Below, one piece after another: positions 19,075-29,145 of a stretch of DNA of 64,000 nt. The notes beneath the pieces were generated by a model. That model did not search any database. It was not told the origin of the DNA and saw only the letters and a list, made by a program, of their open reading frames with translations. Origin of the DNA: Methanobacterium bryantii (GTDB lineage Archaea > Methanobacteriota > Methanobacteria > Methanobacteriales > Methanobacteriaceae); NCBI RefSeq assembly GCF_002287175.1, contig NZ_LMVM01000012.1:248001-312000 (forward strand), written 5' to 3'. The first letter of the stretch is position 1. Each line of letters starts with the position of its first letter. A program made the position numbers and the translations under genes.

Positions 19075-19404
19075 TTATCTGTAATTATTTACTATTTCCA
19101 ATATCTTCTCCATGTCCTCTTGTTTAAATGAACCCCTTTCTTTAGCAAATATTAACCTTAAATCTGCTAGATCTTCAGGCATAATATCTGCTACCTTAAT
19201 AGCTTGAGTCTTTTTGATTATTTCTGAGAGTTCTTCAACCAGTTTTTTAGCAGCTTCTTCATCTAACTTTGAAAATTTTGTTACATGGTCCAGAGCAAGA
19301 TTTTGCTCGTATGTAAGCTCATAATGCTCTGAAAGCTCTCCAAGCATCTCTTTAACTTCTGAAATTGTGATAGGGTCAGTATCGATAACTTTTTTCCCAA
19401 TCAT
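19075..19404 (-). CDS. rpo4: DNA-directed RNA polymerase subunit Rpo4 (subunit F)
   Basis: This 109-residue protein of the Rpb4/RpoF family (DPITISEVKEMLGELSE, LTYEQNLALDHVTKFSKL, MPEDLADLRLIFAKE) forms the polymerase stalk with Rpo7. The ATG at 19404 is chosen because GAGTGAT just upstream is its ribosome binding site; a GTG within that site gives three extra residues. The upstream end overlaps by a few bases with the stop region of rpl21e, so the two are translationally coupled. Confidence 0.95.
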   Translation of the reverse strand: MIGKKVIDTDPITISEVKEMLGELSEHYELTYEQNLALDHVTKFSKLDEEAAKKLVEELSEIIKKTQAIKVADIMPEDLADLRLIFAKERGSFKQEDMEKILEIVNNYR

Positions 19405-19409
19405 CAATA

Positions 19410-19703
19410 TCACTCTTGCATTTTAAGGTGTTCAGGTCTTATTATTAGTTTTTTAGCCTTATTACCGTCGTTTATTTCTACTATGTATGCTCTACCCCTC
19501 TTATCAGCTATTCTACCGGTTTTCCCGTGGAAACGAGGGTGTGGTTGACCTTTTTGAACACTAGGATCAATTATTATGTGGACTAAATCACTTTCATCGA
19601 AAGTCTGTATTTTTTTAGTTATTAAATTTGCCCTACTTACTCTTAAGTCCTTTTTAAGTTTATAACGTGTTTTGCTTCTAAAACCTCTAGATCTGGTTAC
19701 CAT
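19410..19703 (-). CDS. rpl21e: 50S ribosomal protein L21e
   Basis: This is a 97-residue basic protein starting [21 protein letters not shown]. The central [22 protein letters not shown] is the L21e signature (SH3-like). The start is the ATG at 19703, with CGGAGGTTTAAG upstream; the longer frame to 19787 adds an unrelated N-terminus. It is first in the L21e-rpo4-DUF655-rsmA run, a conserved euryarchaeal arrangement. Confidence 0.95.
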   Translation of the reverse strand: MVTRSRGFRSKTRYKLKKDLRVSRANLITKKIQTFDESDLVHIIIDPSVQKGQPHPRFHGKTGRIADKRGRAYIVEINDGNKAKKLIIRPEHLKMQE

Positions 19704-20006
19704 TCTTAAACCTCCGTGATTATTAAAGTTATTAAATTGAAATTTAGAATATGTTAGTGCTATATTATACAATTTCAGCTGATTCAAAGAATTCTTTAGA
19801 AAAATTCGTTAAGTGAAATCAGATTTCAAATATGTAGATCATAATTGGCATATTCTCTATTTATGTAATATTGTTAAAACACTATTTATACTAAACTTGT
19901 CTATTTTAAATTTTATTAAATTTAAACCTTATGAATATATCTGTCAGTACACTTTTAAATATTAACCTTAAAATTCAGTTTTATATTAAATATCATGCTG
20001 AATTTA

Positions 20007-21227
20007 TTAAATATTTACTTCTAATACATCTAGCTGGATGCAAAGAGCATTAATTCCTAAAATCTCGGATACGCTGGGTTTTGATCTTCCTTCATCACCA
20101 GATATAAGTTCTTTTATGTATAAACCGCCTTCACATTCCACTATCATTTCAAATTTATGTGCATCTATTGGTTTGGTAGTTATACTTCTTACCTTTCTTG
20201 TTCTTATTTTATCTGCACGTCGGTGAGACACTCTTATTGGAGTTCGTTGATTTATAATCTCCATTGAATGTAATAAATTTAATTTGTCACCATTAATATC
20301 ATTTTCAAGCTCTACAATTGCTCTATAAACTTTATATGTGTCTGTAGATGAGCATTTTATGGTGCCTTTTCTATCTTTTCCCACGAACTTTAAATCATGA
20401 ACTTCTACTTTTCCACCTGCAAATGTGTTGATTTTTTCTTCAAGAATTTCAAGATCTAAATCTCTTATCTTGGGTTCCTTAATCTCAAGTACAAATGGCC
20501 TTCCACTTCCAAGCATTTTAACATCTATATCTTCTCGACCTGCGCCGTGGAATTTGGATTCGCTTCCTATAGCTAATTTTACAGCTTCTGGAGAAATTAA
20601 CTCTTCAACCGTTTCAGGGTACTGTTTCCCTGTGTAATTGCAGTTTGGACATCCTTTGCCTCTGCATTTTCCGCAGGGCCATTTAGTTTGAGGGATACCT
20701 CTTACAAGCTTTCTGTAGCGCCCTTCTATAAAGATTGGATTTAACTGAATTTCTATATCATTATTTACAAAATCCACCATTATGACTATATTTGGATAAT
20801 CAAATTCTACGTTCTTTTCGAGGGTTGAATATAATTTTTTGCCGATTTCTCGATTAATTTCTTTTTTAATATTTTCAACGTCAAGTTCCAGATTTTTCTG
20901 GATTTCTCCTTCTTTACTGAGAATCTCTGGTGAGACACGGCATCCAACAAGGAATGTTGAAAATTCAATGTTTTCATGGTTTATTTTATCTATTATTTTA
21001 TCAATAAGCCCGTTTTCAACATCATTAAACAGGTTACCGCATATATAACATGGACCCGATGTATCGCTATTGTTTCCATTTAGGATTTGTCTTACATATT
21101 CTCCCCTGTACTTGTTATCTGGTCCTTCCACAGTTTGGGAGAATGCCCTGCCTAAACAGTGATCGCATAAGTTTCCTTCTGTTATTTCCATAATTTTTAG
21201 TGCTTTTTCTGTAATTTGTGATTCCAT
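20007..21227 (-). CDS. pus10: tRNA pseudouridine(54/55) synthase Pus10
   Basis: This 406-residue archaeal Pus10 makes pseudouridine 54 and 55 in the T-loop of tRNAs. The N-terminus has a zinc-binding Cys set, C21/C24 (CDHC) and C60/C63 (CYIC), and a THUMP-like region. A second Cys cluster (CGKCRGKGCPNC) precedes the catalytic domain, where the catalytic Asp lies in AGREDIDVKMLG, followed by GRPFVLEI. The C-terminus RVSHRRADKIRTRKV and LYIKELISGDEGRSKPSV match the family. It lies between the L21e and srp54 genes on the minus strand. Confidence 0.95.
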   Translation of the reverse strand: MESQITEKALKIMEITEGNLCDHCLGRAFSQTVEGPDNKYRGEYVRQILNGNNSDTSGPCYICGNLFNDVENGLIDKIIDKINHENIEFSTFLVGCRVSPEILSKEGEIQKNLELDVENIKKEINREIGKKLYSTLEKNVEFDYPNIVIMVDFVNNDIEIQLNPIFIEGRYRKLVRGIPQTKWPCGKCRGKGCPNCNYTGKQYPETVEELISPEAVKLAIGSESKFHGAGREDIDVKMLGSGRPFVLEIKEPKIRDLDLEILEEKINTFAGGKVEVHDLKFVGKDRKGTIKCSSTDTYKVYRAIVELENDINGDKLNLLHSMEIINQRTPIRVSHRRADKIRTRKVRSITTKPIDAHKFEMIVECEGGLYIKELISGDEGRSKPSVSEILGINALCIQLDVLEVNI

Positions 21228-21303
21228 TGTCTCATCCGGGTAAATTAATTAAAATAAGTTAAATTAACTGAAGTATTCAATTAAAAAAAGAGGGAAGTGA
21301 GTT

Positions 21304-22635
21304 TCAGCGCATCATCTGTCTCATCATCTGCCCTAATGGCCCGCTCATTTTCCGCTTTCCAAAGCCTTTCATTGCTTTTTTGGTAACGTTGTAATATTTA
21401 AGAAGTTCTTTAACATCTTCGTTTTTCATACCAGAGCCCCTTGATATCCGTTTTACACGGGACTGCTTTATAACTTCAGGGTGTGTGAGTTCGTGTTCGG
21501 TCATGGAGTCCATCATAATTTTATATTTGGTTAACTTTTCTTCTGTTACCTGGGAAGCATTCTTTGGAAGTTTATTTCCCATTCCAGGGATCATATTCAT
21601 GACCTGCTGCATCGGCCCCATTTTATTCATCATTTCAAACTGTGAATACATGTCTTTAAGGGTGAATTTACCGCTTAACATGGCGTCCATTGTATCTGTA
21701 TCGATGTCTTCTTCTGCAATTTCTTCTGCCTTTTCCAGAAGTGTTCTAATATCTCCCATTCCAAGAAGCCGTGATATAAACCTTTCAGGGTCAAATGCCT
21801 CGAAGTCATCAATTCGTTCTCCAGTTCCGATGAATTTTATAGGTGCACCAATTTCAGACACTGCAGATAGTGCCCCACCACCTTTTGCAGAACCGTCTAA
21901 TTTTGTGATAACTATTGAACCTACATCTGTAGCTTGATTAAATGCAAGAGCTTGTTCACGTGCTTGTTGACCTATGGTTCCATCGATAACAAGCATAACT
22001 TCGTTGGGATTTACAATTGATGACAACTGTTCCATTTCAGTAAGAAGGTCCTGTTCTTCTTTATGGCGTCCTGCAGTATCTACAATTACGATATCGTTCT
22101 TTTTGAATTGTTCAATACCTTTTTTTGCAAGGTCAAGCGCGTCTTTATTTTCTGGATCCCCATACAGCGGCACGTCCATGCTTTCAGTCAGCTGACGCAG
22201 CTGTTCATATGCTGCAGGCCTCCATGTATCTGTACTTACAATTGCAGGACGGAAACCTTTCTTCTGCAGGTACCTCGTAAGTTTTCCAATGGTGGTTGTT
22301 TTACCGCTTCCCTGAAGCCCTACAAACATTATTTTATATGGTTTAGCATTAACTTCCACTTCTTCTGCTTTGCTGCCTACCAGGTTCACCAGTTCTTCGT
22401 AAACAATAGTTATAATATACTCTCTTGGTGTAATTCCTTTAGGGGGCTCTTCTTTTAGTGCCCTCTCTTCTATGGTTTTTGAAAGTTTAAAAACAAGCTT
22501 AATGTTAACGTCTGATTGAATAAGTGCCCTTTGAATATCTTTTACAACTTCTTTTACCACTTCTTCATCGATTATGGGCATACCTGCTAATTTTTTCATT
22601 GTTTTGGTCAAGTTTTTACCTAAATTGCCTAACAT
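21304..22635 (-). CDS. srp54: Signal recognition particle protein Srp54
   Basis: This 443-residue SRP GTPase binds signal peptides and 7S RNA and targets ribosomes to the membrane. The N domain is residues 1-95. The G domain has [10 protein letters not shown] (106-115), DTAGR (186-190) and TKLDG (244-248). The C-terminal M domain is methionine-rich ([47 protein letters not shown]). Length and motifs are complete. It is divergent from hpt, with a 250-base shared promoter region. Confidence 0.97.
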   Translation of the reverse strand: MLGNLGKNLTKTMKKLAGMPIIDEEVVKEVVKDIQRALIQSDVNIKLVFKLSKTIEERALKEEPPKGITPREYIITIVYEELVNLVGSKAEEVEVNAKPYKIMFVGLQGSGKTTTIGKLTRYLQKKGFRPAIVSTDTWRPAAYEQLRQLTESMDVPLYGDPENKDALDLAKKGIEQFKKNDIVIVDTAGRHKEEQDLLTEMEQLSSIVNPNEVMLVIDGTIGQQAREQALAFNQATDVGSIVITKLDGSAKGGGALSAVSEIGAPIKFIGTGERIDDFEAFDPERFISRLLGMGDIRTLLEKAEEIAEEDIDTDTMDAMLSGKFTLKDMYSQFEMMNKMGPMQQVMNMIPGMGNKLPKNASQVTEEKLTKYKIMMDSMTEHELTHPEVIKQSRVKRISRGSGMKNEDVKELLKYYNVTKKAMKGFGKRKMSGPLGQMMRQMMR

Positions 22636-22892
22636 GATCTGCCTCGTATAATTTTTATAATTCTCAATTTCGTGATTATTGCATTAAATTTTAATTCTTA
22701 TTTGATAGTTTGTACAGGTCAATTTATACTCTGAGTATTTTTAAATTAATGTTAAGAATAGTAAAATACATTATTAAATATACCTTACGTTATAAAAATA
22801 TCTTTGTATATATATTATTGACAATAGAATTAGATATGAAATATTAAATTTTACGTGTTTTAGTTATGATATTTATATGTCTCGGTGATAAA

Positions 22893-23459
22893 ATGCTTGA
22901 TAAACTTAAAAAAACCCTTGAAGAATCACCTATAGTAAAAAAAGGTGAATATAATTATTTTGTACATCCAATAACTGATGGCATAATGCTTGTTGAACCA
23001 GATCTTTTAAAAGAAGTTTCAAATGCAATTACAAAAGTTGCAGATTTAAATGTTGATAAAATCGTGTGTATGGAAGCGATGGGTATTCATATTGCAACTG
23101 CACTTTCCCTTGAAACAAACATCCCATTTGTGGTTGTTAGAAAAAGGTGCTACGGCCTGGAAGAAGAAGTTGCAGTCCACCAGGTTACAGGTTACAGTGA
23201 ATGTGAGCTTTATATAAATGGGCTCAGAAAAGGGGATAGAATACTAGTTGTAGATGATGTATTGAGCACAGGTGGAACTATGGTGGCAGTTTTAAATGCA
23301 CTTAAAAGTGTAGGGGTAGAAATTGCAGATATAGTTGCTGTTGTGGAAAAAGGAAACGGAAAAGAAAGGGTCAAAAAAGAAACAGGTTACGACGTCAAAA
23401 CTCTTGTTAAAGTGGATGTTAACGGGGGTAAAGTTGTAATAGAGGACAGTATACTTTAA
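22893..23459 (+). CDS. hpt: Hypoxanthine/guanine phosphoribosyltransferase
   Basis: This 188-residue purine phosphoribosyltransferase has the PRPP-binding loop [18 protein letters not shown]. The substrate-side stretch [22 protein letters not shown] is typical of the archaeal Hpt/APRT-like group, which salvages hypoxanthine or guanine to the nucleotide. The start is the ATG at 22893 ([12 protein letters not shown]), preceded by GGTGATAA. The gene begins a long plus-strand housekeeping run, with dph2 15 bases downstream. Confidence 0.9.
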   Translation: MLDKLKKTLEESPIVKKGEYNYFVHPITDGIMLVEPDLLKEVSNAITKVADLNVDKIVCMEAMGIHIATALSLETNIPFVVVRKRCYGLEEEVAVHQVTGYSECELYINGLRKGDRILVVDDVLSTGGTMVAVLNALKSVGVEIADIVAVVEKGNGKERVKKETGYDVKTLVKVDVNGGKVVIEDSIL

Positions 23460-23474
23460 ACTGAGTAGATAACA

Positions 23475-24467
23475 ATGCTTAATTACGATTTTAGACTGGA
23501 TGAAGTTGTTCAAAAAATAAAGGAAATAGATGCAAAGGCAGTTGGCATTCAGTTTCCAGAGGGCCTTAAAATTCATGCAGTCCGTGTTGCAGAAAAAATA
23601 GAAAATGAAACTGATGCAATGGCCATAATTTCAGGTGATCCCTGTTATGGTGCATGTGATGTTTCAGATACTCATATGGAGGGCTTAGTAGATCTAATTG
23701 TACATTTTGGCCATATAGAATTCCCAATTGAGTATAAAGTGCCGGTTCTATTTATTGAGGCATATTCTAAGATAGACGTAGATAATGTACTTAAAAAAAG
23801 CCTTTCATTTCTTCAAAACTATAAAAAAATAGGAGTTGTAACAACTATTCAGCATTTACAACTTTTAGATCAGATTAAAGACTTTTTAATTGACAATGAA
23901 AAAGATATAGTAATGAAAGAAGGTGCAGGGACAAGAAAAGGCCAGGTTCTTGGCTGTAATTTCTCAGCTATTAAAGATGTGGATGCAGATGCATTTTTGT
24001 TTATTGGAAGCGGTAATTTCCATGCCCTTGGAATCACTCTCTTTACAGAAAAGCCAGTTTTTATTGCAGACCCCTACATGAATGAAGTAAGAACAATAGA
24101 TGAATTTAGAGATAGAATACTGAGAATAAGGTTTGCAAAGATAATAAAGGCGGGTGATGCCCAGAAGTTTGGGGTCATTGTTTCATCAAAAAGGGGTCAG
24201 TTCAGGCTTGACCTTGCAAAAAGTTTAAAGAAGATGATAAATAAAGAAAAAAGGGAAGCATTTATAATAATGCTGGATAATGTTTCACCAGATCTTTTAA
24301 TTCCTTATATGGACCTGGACGCGTTTGTTGTAACTGCATGTCCCAGAGTGGCTATAGATGATGCAAGTATGTATAAAAAGCCTCTTTTAACACCTAAAGA
24401 ACTGGAAATAGTTCTAAATAAAAGGGAATGGGAAGATTATAAAATAGATGAAATTGAACATGTATAA
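23475..24467 (+). CDS. dph2: 2-(3-amino-3-carboxypropyl)histidine synthase (diphthamide synthesis)
   Basis: This 330-residue enzyme of the Dph2 family catalyses the first step of diphthamide formation on elongation factor 2, using a 4Fe-4S cluster and SAM. The three cluster regions are visible: GDPCYGACD near residues 55-62, LGCNF in the middle and [12 protein letters not shown] near the C-terminus. Archaeal Dph2 acts as a homodimer, so one gene suffices. It sits directly behind hpt and is probably cotranscribed with it. Confidence 0.95.
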   Translation: MLNYDFRLDEVVQKIKEIDAKAVGIQFPEGLKIHAVRVAEKIENETDAMAIISGDPCYGACDVSDTHMEGLVDLIVHFGHIEFPIEYKVPVLFIEAYSKIDVDNVLKKSLSFLQNYKKIGVVTTIQHLQLLDQIKDFLIDNEKDIVMKEGAGTRKGQVLGCNFSAIKDVDADAFLFIGSGNFHALGITLFTEKPVFIADPYMNEVRTIDEFRDRILRIRFAKIIKAGDAQKFGVIVSSKRGQFRLDLAKSLKKMINKEKREAFIIMLDNVSPDLLIPYMDLDAFVVTACPRVAIDDASMYKKPLLTPKELEIVLNKREWEDYKIDEIEHV

Positions 24468-24597
24468 ATAATATAAAGAATGTAACAACATAAGATAATT
24501 ATAAAAATGATCAAAATTTTAAAACTTTTAATGATAATTGTATAAAAAATAAAGGAAAAATTAAGGAAGTTTTACTTATTCTAGTCGAGGTGAACTA

Positions 24598-25164
24598 ATG
24601 AAAGCTAAATCTGGAGACTTTGTCTTACCTGGTGATGTATTGGGGGTTACTGAAGAGTTTGTTCCGTCTGAGTGGACATATGAAGAAGATGGAGAAATCA
24701 AATCACTGGTAGTTGGAAAAGTCTCAATCGATGAGAAAAATAAAAAGATATCTATAATTCCAAAAACTGGCACTCCAGCTCCTGTGGAAGTTGGTAAAAC
24801 TATAGTTGGGCAAATAACTGAGGTTAGAGGTCAAAGAGCTTCAGTAAAAATAGAAAAAATTAAAGGTATTGATAGGGAACTTACAACCTCTTTTGTTGGA
24901 GGGATACATATTTCACAGGCCCAGAAAGGATATTTATCCAAATTAACTGAAGCTTTCAGGATTGGGGATATTGTAGAAGCTAAAGTTACAAAAGTCATAG
25001 GTCTGGATAATGTGGATCTTACAACTGCAAATGAAGAACTTGGAGTTCTAAAGGCCATGTGTACCAAATGCAGGCACTACATGGTAAAGACAGATAAAGA
25101 AGTCGTATGCTTAAACTGCGGGAGAAAAGAAAGAAGAAAACTCGCTGCACAGTATAAGGGTTAA
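24598..25164 (+). CDS. csl4: Exosome complex RNA-binding protein Csl4
   Basis: This 188-residue exosome cap subunit has an N-terminal beta domain (KSGDFVLPGDVLGVTEEF), a central S1 domain (VGQITEVRGQRASVKI to FRIGDIVEAKVTKVIG) and a C-terminal zinc ribbon (CTKCRHYM to CLNCGRKERRK). Csl4 helps recruit RNA and DnaG to the archaeal exosome. The ATG follows GAGGTGAAC. It heads the csl4-rpo11 part of the run; a methyltransferase gene often found between them in other archaea is not present here. Confidence 0.95.
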   Translation: MKAKSGDFVLPGDVLGVTEEFVPSEWTYEEDGEIKSLVVGKVSIDEKNKKISIIPKTGTPAPVEVGKTIVGQITEVRGQRASVKIEKIKGIDRELTTSFVGGIHISQAQKGYLSKLTEAFRIGDIVEAKVTKVIGLDNVDLTTANEELGVLKAMCTKCRHYMVKTDKEVVCLNCGRKERRKLAAQYKG

Positions 25165-25446
25165 AATCCTTCATTTTTTTATTTTGCATGTTTTTAGATT
25201 TTAATTGTACTTGTTTTAAATGAATTTTCTATAAATTTTGAGGTTGAGTGAAACATTTTAAAATCATTGTAATGTCGAAAAGTATATAATCTAAAATTTA
25301 ATATAAGATTTAATACTATGAATTACTAATGAACTAATTTGATAACTGTATTATGCATAGTATATTTTTATTTTGTAGATGTTTAGAGTTATTAGTAAAA
25401 ATTGGGTATAAATGAATAGATTTTGTTAAGATTATGAGGGATTAAA

Positions 25447-25713
25447 ATGAAGATTATAAAAGATACTAAAAACGAACTGGAAATTGAAATTACAGGCGAA
25501 ACCCATTCCTTATGTAACGCACTCAGAAGAGCTTTGATGGAAGATAAAAATGTTGAATCTGCAGCATATGTTATAGCTCACCCTATTGTGGGAGAGCCAA
25601 ATTTGTACATTAAAGGTAAAAACCCAAGAAAATCTCTTGAAAAAGCTGCAAAAACGCTTCAAAAAAGAAGTGATGAGTTCAAAAGTATTTTAAAAGCCTC
25701 TTTAGAGGAATAA
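25447..25713 (+). CDS. rpo11: DNA-directed RNA polymerase subunit Rpo11 (subunit L)
   Basis: This 88-residue Rpb11/RpoL family protein ([20 protein letters not shown], then [20 protein letters not shown]) pairs with Rpo3 to nucleate polymerase assembly. It is full length for the family and has a GAGGGATTAAA leader. It lies 6 bases upstream of the DUF99 gene, so the two are probably coupled. Confidence 0.95.
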   Translation: MKIIKDTKNELEIEITGETHSLCNALRRALMEDKNVESAAYVIAHPIVGEPNLYIKGKNPRKSLEKAAKTLQKRSDEFKSILKASLEE

Positions 25714-25719
25714 TCTTTA

Positions 25720-26316
25720 ATGAAAAATAAAAAATTTAGGATAATTAAAAGAGAAATACGCATTTTGGGAGTTGACGATGCTCCTTTCCCTCCTCATACA
25801 AAAAACAACGTCATGTTAATTGGTACCATCTTCAGGGGAGGAACATGGCTTGATGGGGTATTAAGGACTTACATCAAGGGGGATGGTACAGATGCAACTG
25901 CAAAAATCATCAAAATGGTAAATGACTCCAGGCATAAAGATCAAATTGGAGTCATCATGCTTGATGGAATTACTTTTGGCGGATTCAACGTTGTAAATAT
26001 AAAGGAAATCTTTGATGAAACTGGCATTCCTATCATTGTTATAATGAGGAAGTTTCCAAATTTTGAGAAGATTAAGAAGGCTTTAATGAGATTTGAAGAC
26101 TGCAAAGAAAGATGGACATTAATACAGGAAGCAGGAACAGTCTATAAAATAGAAAATAAAGAGCCTTTGTATATCCAGATATATGGCATTGATCTTGAAG
26201 ATGCTGAGGAAATAGTTAGCATTGCTACAACAAGAAGCGCTATACCTGAGCCTATAAGGGCAGCTCATCTTATAGGGGCTGGAATTGTAACTGGTGAATC
26301 CAAAGGAAGCGCATAA
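25720..26316 (+). CDS. DUF99 (UPF0215) family protein, endonuclease V-like fold
   Basis: This 198-residue archaeal DUF99 protein has [13 protein letters not shown], then [37 protein letters not shown] and a C-terminal [22 protein letters not shown]. The family is related by fold to endonuclease V/RNase H-like enzymes, with the early Asp pair (VDDA) and the mid LDG as likely metal sites, but its activity is not established. It sits directly after rpo11 and before a Nudix hydrolase gene. Confidence 0.9.
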   Translation: MKNKKFRIIKREIRILGVDDAPFPPHTKNNVMLIGTIFRGGTWLDGVLRTYIKGDGTDATAKIIKMVNDSRHKDQIGVIMLDGITFGGFNVVNIKEIFDETGIPIIVIMRKFPNFEKIKKALMRFEDCKERWTLIQEAGTVYKIENKEPLYIQIYGIDLEDAEEIVSIATTRSAIPEPIRAAHLIGAGIVTGESKGSA

Positions 26317-26341
26317 AAATTAATTTTAAGGTCGTGATTAA

Positions 26342-26758
26342 ATAAAATCTCCTTACTTAACTGTTGATGCTGTTATACTATGCGAAGATGATTCCATAGT
26401 TTTGATCAAACGAAAATATGATCCATATAAAGGTTCGTGGGCGTTACCCGGCGGATTTGTTGAATGGGGCGAAACAGTAGAATCTGCAGTTGTTAGGGAG
26501 GTTAAAGAAGAAACTGGCCTTGAAGTGGATATAATTGAGCTTGTAGGAGTTTACTCAGATCCTGGGAGAGATCCGAGGGGACATACAGTTACAGTATGTT
26601 ACCTTACGAGAAAAATAGGCGGAAATTTAAAAGCAGACACTGATGCTTCCATTGCACAGCATTTTAAAAAAGATGAGATTTTGAAACTTAAACTCGCATT
26701 TGACCATGATGTCATCTTAAAAGATGCGTTTAAGTTATTAAATAGAAGTAAAACATAG
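26342..26758 (+). CDS. Nudix hydrolase (ADP-ribose pyrophosphatase-like) with apparent ATA start
   Basis: The protein carries a complete Nudix box, [24 protein letters not shown] (G-5x-E-7x-REVKEETG). The first standard start is a TTG at 26402, but that would remove the first beta strand. Upstream in frame, [25 protein letters not shown] matches the usual Nudix N-terminus. The frame opens just after a stop at 26339, and the only sensible initiator is ATA at 26342, placed after GGTCGTGATTAA. The product would be 138 residues. Either AUA initiation is used or the ATG is mutated or miscalled. The substrate is probably ADP-ribose or a related nucleoside diphosphate derivative. Confidence 0.8.
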   Translation: MKSPYLTVDAVILCEDDSIVLIKRKYDPYKGSWALPGGFVEWGETVESAVVREVKEETGLEVDIIELVGVYSDPGRDPRGHTVTVCYLTRKIGGNLKADTDASIAQHFKKDEILKLKLAFDHDVILKDAFKLLNRSKT

Positions 26759-26985
26759 ATACAAACCTATTTCAGTATATGAATATTGTAGCCCGATTTT
26801 TAAAAGACCACAAAATAATTCTTATTAATGATTTTAAACTCGGATAAAGTTTATAAGTGTTGAGAAACTATTTTTTTTAATCACAATTATAATAATTTTG
26901 TAGATAAGTTACAGATTAAACTCACATACATCAAACTAAAAAATTTATTTATCTAAAAACTATCAAACTGATAAGGAGGACTAAA

Positions 26986-27300
26986 ATGGAATTTTGTCCA
27001 AAATGTGGAACTGTCATGTTTCCTAAGGATAACTGCTTTAAATGTAAATGTGGATATGAACGGGAAATAACCAAAGAACAAAAAAACGAGTATGAAGTCT
27101 CTGAAAAAGTATCATCCAAAGAGAATATAATAGTTAAAGGCGATGATGTAAAAACATTACCAACTACTCGTGCAATTTGTCCAAAGTGCGGCAATAAAGA
27201 GGCTTACTGGTGGCTTCAGCAGACCCGAAGGGCTGATGAATCTGAAACAAGGTTTTTAAGATGCACTAAATGTGGGCAGACCTGGCGGGAATATGATTAA
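26986..27300 (+). CDS. tfs: Transcription factor S (TFS, archaeal TFIIS-like cleavage factor)
   Basis: This 104-residue protein has two zinc ribbons: the N-terminal [20 protein letters not shown] and the C-terminal [21 protein letters not shown] onward to CTKCGQTW. The acidic tip Asp-Glu within RRADESE is the catalytic pair that stimulates RNA cleavage by backtracked RNA polymerase. It has a strong AAGGAGGACTAAA ribosome binding site and is full length. Confidence 0.95.
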   Translation: MEFCPKCGTVMFPKDNCFKCKCGYEREITKEQKNEYEVSEKVSSKENIIVKGDDVKTLPTTRAICPKCGNKEAYWWLQQTRRADESETRFLRCTKCGQTWREYD

Positions 27301-27377
27301 GTAAATCAACTGTCGTTCATCAATTGATGAGTTTTAGAAAAATATAAGACCTTACACAATAGTGAAGGGGTTATTTT

Positions 27378-27983
27378 ATGAAAGAAAATTCAGAAAAAGA
27401 GAATTCTAAGGGGAAGACGGAAGAAAATTCTGCAATTTCCAAGAATTCTGATAATAAAGTGGAAGAAGAATCCACCACTTCTAAGTCTAGGGATGATTTC
27501 TTAAAAAAGTTGGACTCCATGTTTCCAACTCGTAAACCTGGAAAAAAAGATAAAGCGGAAAATACAGAAAATAAAGCTCCTAAAGACTCTGAAGAACAAA
27601 AACATGAAAATTCAGAAGATCCGGACAAACATGATCCTCATGCATTTCCAATGATCGGGGATTTCATAGGGTCAGATAAATGGAAAAATCTTAAATCTGG
27701 AAAGAGCAACCTGGTACTCGTAATAGGAGTTGTTGCAGGTATTTTACTGATATATGCCGGTATTTCTTTAATGATGGGATCTGTTGGGTCTCCTGAGAGA
27801 GTAGCAGATAATGTACAATTTGAAGATGTTTCATCGTTTTCAGCATTTTTAATCTTGGCCGGTGCTCTTTTAATGGGAGGGGTTTTAGTCCGCAGATTTC
27901 TCGACAAATCTTTTTTTAAAGGAATAAATAAAGAAGTCGAGTCACACAATGGAACGTCTTCTAATTCAACTGAAAAAGAATAA
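27378..27983 (+). CDS. Hypothetical membrane protein with charged N-terminal domain
   Basis: This 201-residue protein is not recognised. The first 115 residues are highly charged and low-complexity (many Lys, Glu, Ser, Asn) and probably disordered. Two membrane helices follow (about 116-137, LVLVIGVVAGILLIYAGISL, and about 158-178, FLILAGALLMGGVLV), and a short polar tail ends it. It lies between tfs and pcn with a GAAGGGGTTATTTT leader. Its place between replication and transcription genes does not reveal a role. Confidence 0.7.
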   Translation: MKENSEKENSKGKTEENSAISKNSDNKVEEESTTSKSRDDFLKKLDSMFPTRKPGKKDKAENTENKAPKDSEEQKHENSEDPDKHDPHAFPMIGDFIGSDKWKNLKSGKSNLVLVIGVVAGILLIYAGISLMMGSVGSPERVADNVQFEDVSSFSAFLILAGALLMGGVLVRRFLDKSFFKGINKEVESHNGTSSNSTEKE

Positions 27984-28056
27984 TAAAAGGTATAATATAA
28001 ATAGAACTAATAAAATAATAGGATAACAGAAAGTCTTAAATCGAAGGAGGATAAAA

Positions 28057-28791
28057 ATGTTTAAAGCGGTTCTGAGCGATTCGAACATCTTAAAAACCAG
28101 TTTTGATGCTATATCTTCTATTGTAGATGAAGTACAGATGCAGGCAGATAGTGAAGGTCTAAGATTGGATGCACTGGATAGATCACATATCACATTCGTA
28201 CACCTTGAACTTAAACCACAATTATTCGATGAATTTACTATCGACGAGCCTTTAAAAATAAATGTAGACACCGAAGAGCTCATGAAAGTCTTAAAAAGAG
28301 CAAAAAGCAGTGATATTGTTGAACTTTCAGTAGATGAAGGAAATCTTATTCTTATATTTGAAGGGGATGCAAGACGCAGATTTAAAATAAGACTTATAGA
28401 TATTGAATATGAAGCACCAAGTCCACCAGACCTTGAGTACCCAACTGAATTTGAGATTCCATTCAGTCTTCTTAAAAACTCTATTCAGGATATTGAAATA
28501 GTCTCAGATAAGATTGCACTTATGGTTGATGAGGATAAATTCACTGCAGAAGCTGAAGGTGAATTTGGTGATGCAAAAATCGAGTATCTTCACGGGGAAA
28601 AGATAGATGCAAAATCAAAATCCATTTTTTCACTTGAGAAAATTAAAGAGATGCTAAAAGCAGATAAATTTTCAGATGCAATTGTTTTAAAACTTGGAAA
28701 TGATATGCCCCTTAATCTTTCCTTAAAAATGGCTACAGATGAAGGAGAGCTTAGTTTTCTTTTAGCTCCACGTATAGAAAGTGAAGAATAG
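28057..28791 (+). CDS. pcn: DNA polymerase sliding clamp (PCNA)
   Basis: This 244-residue PCNA starts [20 protein letters not shown]. It contains the DNA-facing stretch [20 protein letters not shown] and the interdomain loop [22 protein letters not shown], and it ends in [13 protein letters not shown]. It forms a homotrimeric ring that tethers polymerases and other replication proteins. It has a GAAGGAGGATAAAA ribosome binding site. The GINS gene follows after a hairpin-filled spacer, a replication grouping common in euryarchaea. Confidence 0.97.
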   Translation: MFKAVLSDSNILKTSFDAISSIVDEVQMQADSEGLRLDALDRSHITFVHLELKPQLFDEFTIDEPLKINVDTEELMKVLKRAKSSDIVELSVDEGNLILIFEGDARRRFKIRLIDIEYEAPSPPDLEYPTEFEIPFSLLKNSIQDIEIVSDKIALMVDEDKFTAEAEGEFGDAKIEYLHGEKIDAKSKSIFSLEKIKEMLKADKFSDAIVLKLGNDMPLNLSLKMATDEGELSFLLAPRIESEE

Positions 28792-29145
28792 AAGTAAATA
28801 CAAAAATTAACTGACTACAAAACACAGATACAGTAATCTATAGTGAATGACGTAACTTTTTAAACTTATAAATTGACAGTGTTCGGGGCCACGAAACTGA
28901 AAGTTTCGATGGCGCAAAAATCTTTGATTTTTGCAAGCTGTAGGAAGCTTTGCTTCCTGGTCGCAAATCGGAGATTTGCAGGCTATGATTTCCGAACATT
29001 CGAAAATTAAAAATTTTCGAAAGTTCTCAAACACGATGTGTTTGGAACCCCAAAATTTTTGAAGGTTTAAAGCATATAAACAAATTACTTTATAAATAAT
29101 TAACCTAAAGTATTAGGTCATTCACTATAAAAGCGAGGAATAAGG
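28792..29145. other. Spacer between pcn and GINS, filled by micro-palindromes
   Basis: This 350-base spacer has no gene. The palindrome cluster (28892-29044) fills its middle. The GINS promoter side is AT-rich, with GCGAGGAATAAGG before the TTG start. Confidence 0.6.
28892..29044. repeat. Micro-palindrome cluster B (six perfect triloop hairpins)
   Basis: Six perfect inverted repeats with exactly 3-nt loops lie in 153 bases: CGAAACT-GAA-AGTTTCG (28892-28908), GCAAAAATC-TTT-GATTTTTGC (28914-28934), AGGAAGC-TTT-GCTTCCT (28942-28958), GCAAATC-GGA-GATTTGC (28963-28979), TTCGAAAATT-AAA-AATTTTCGAA (28999-29021) and CAAACAC-GAT-GTGTTTG (29028-29044). The sequences differ but the architecture is constant. 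Confidence 0.9.

Noticed and set aside
28892..29044. CRISPR array
   Set aside because: The repeated units share structure but not sequence, spacing is irregular and no cas genes are present.
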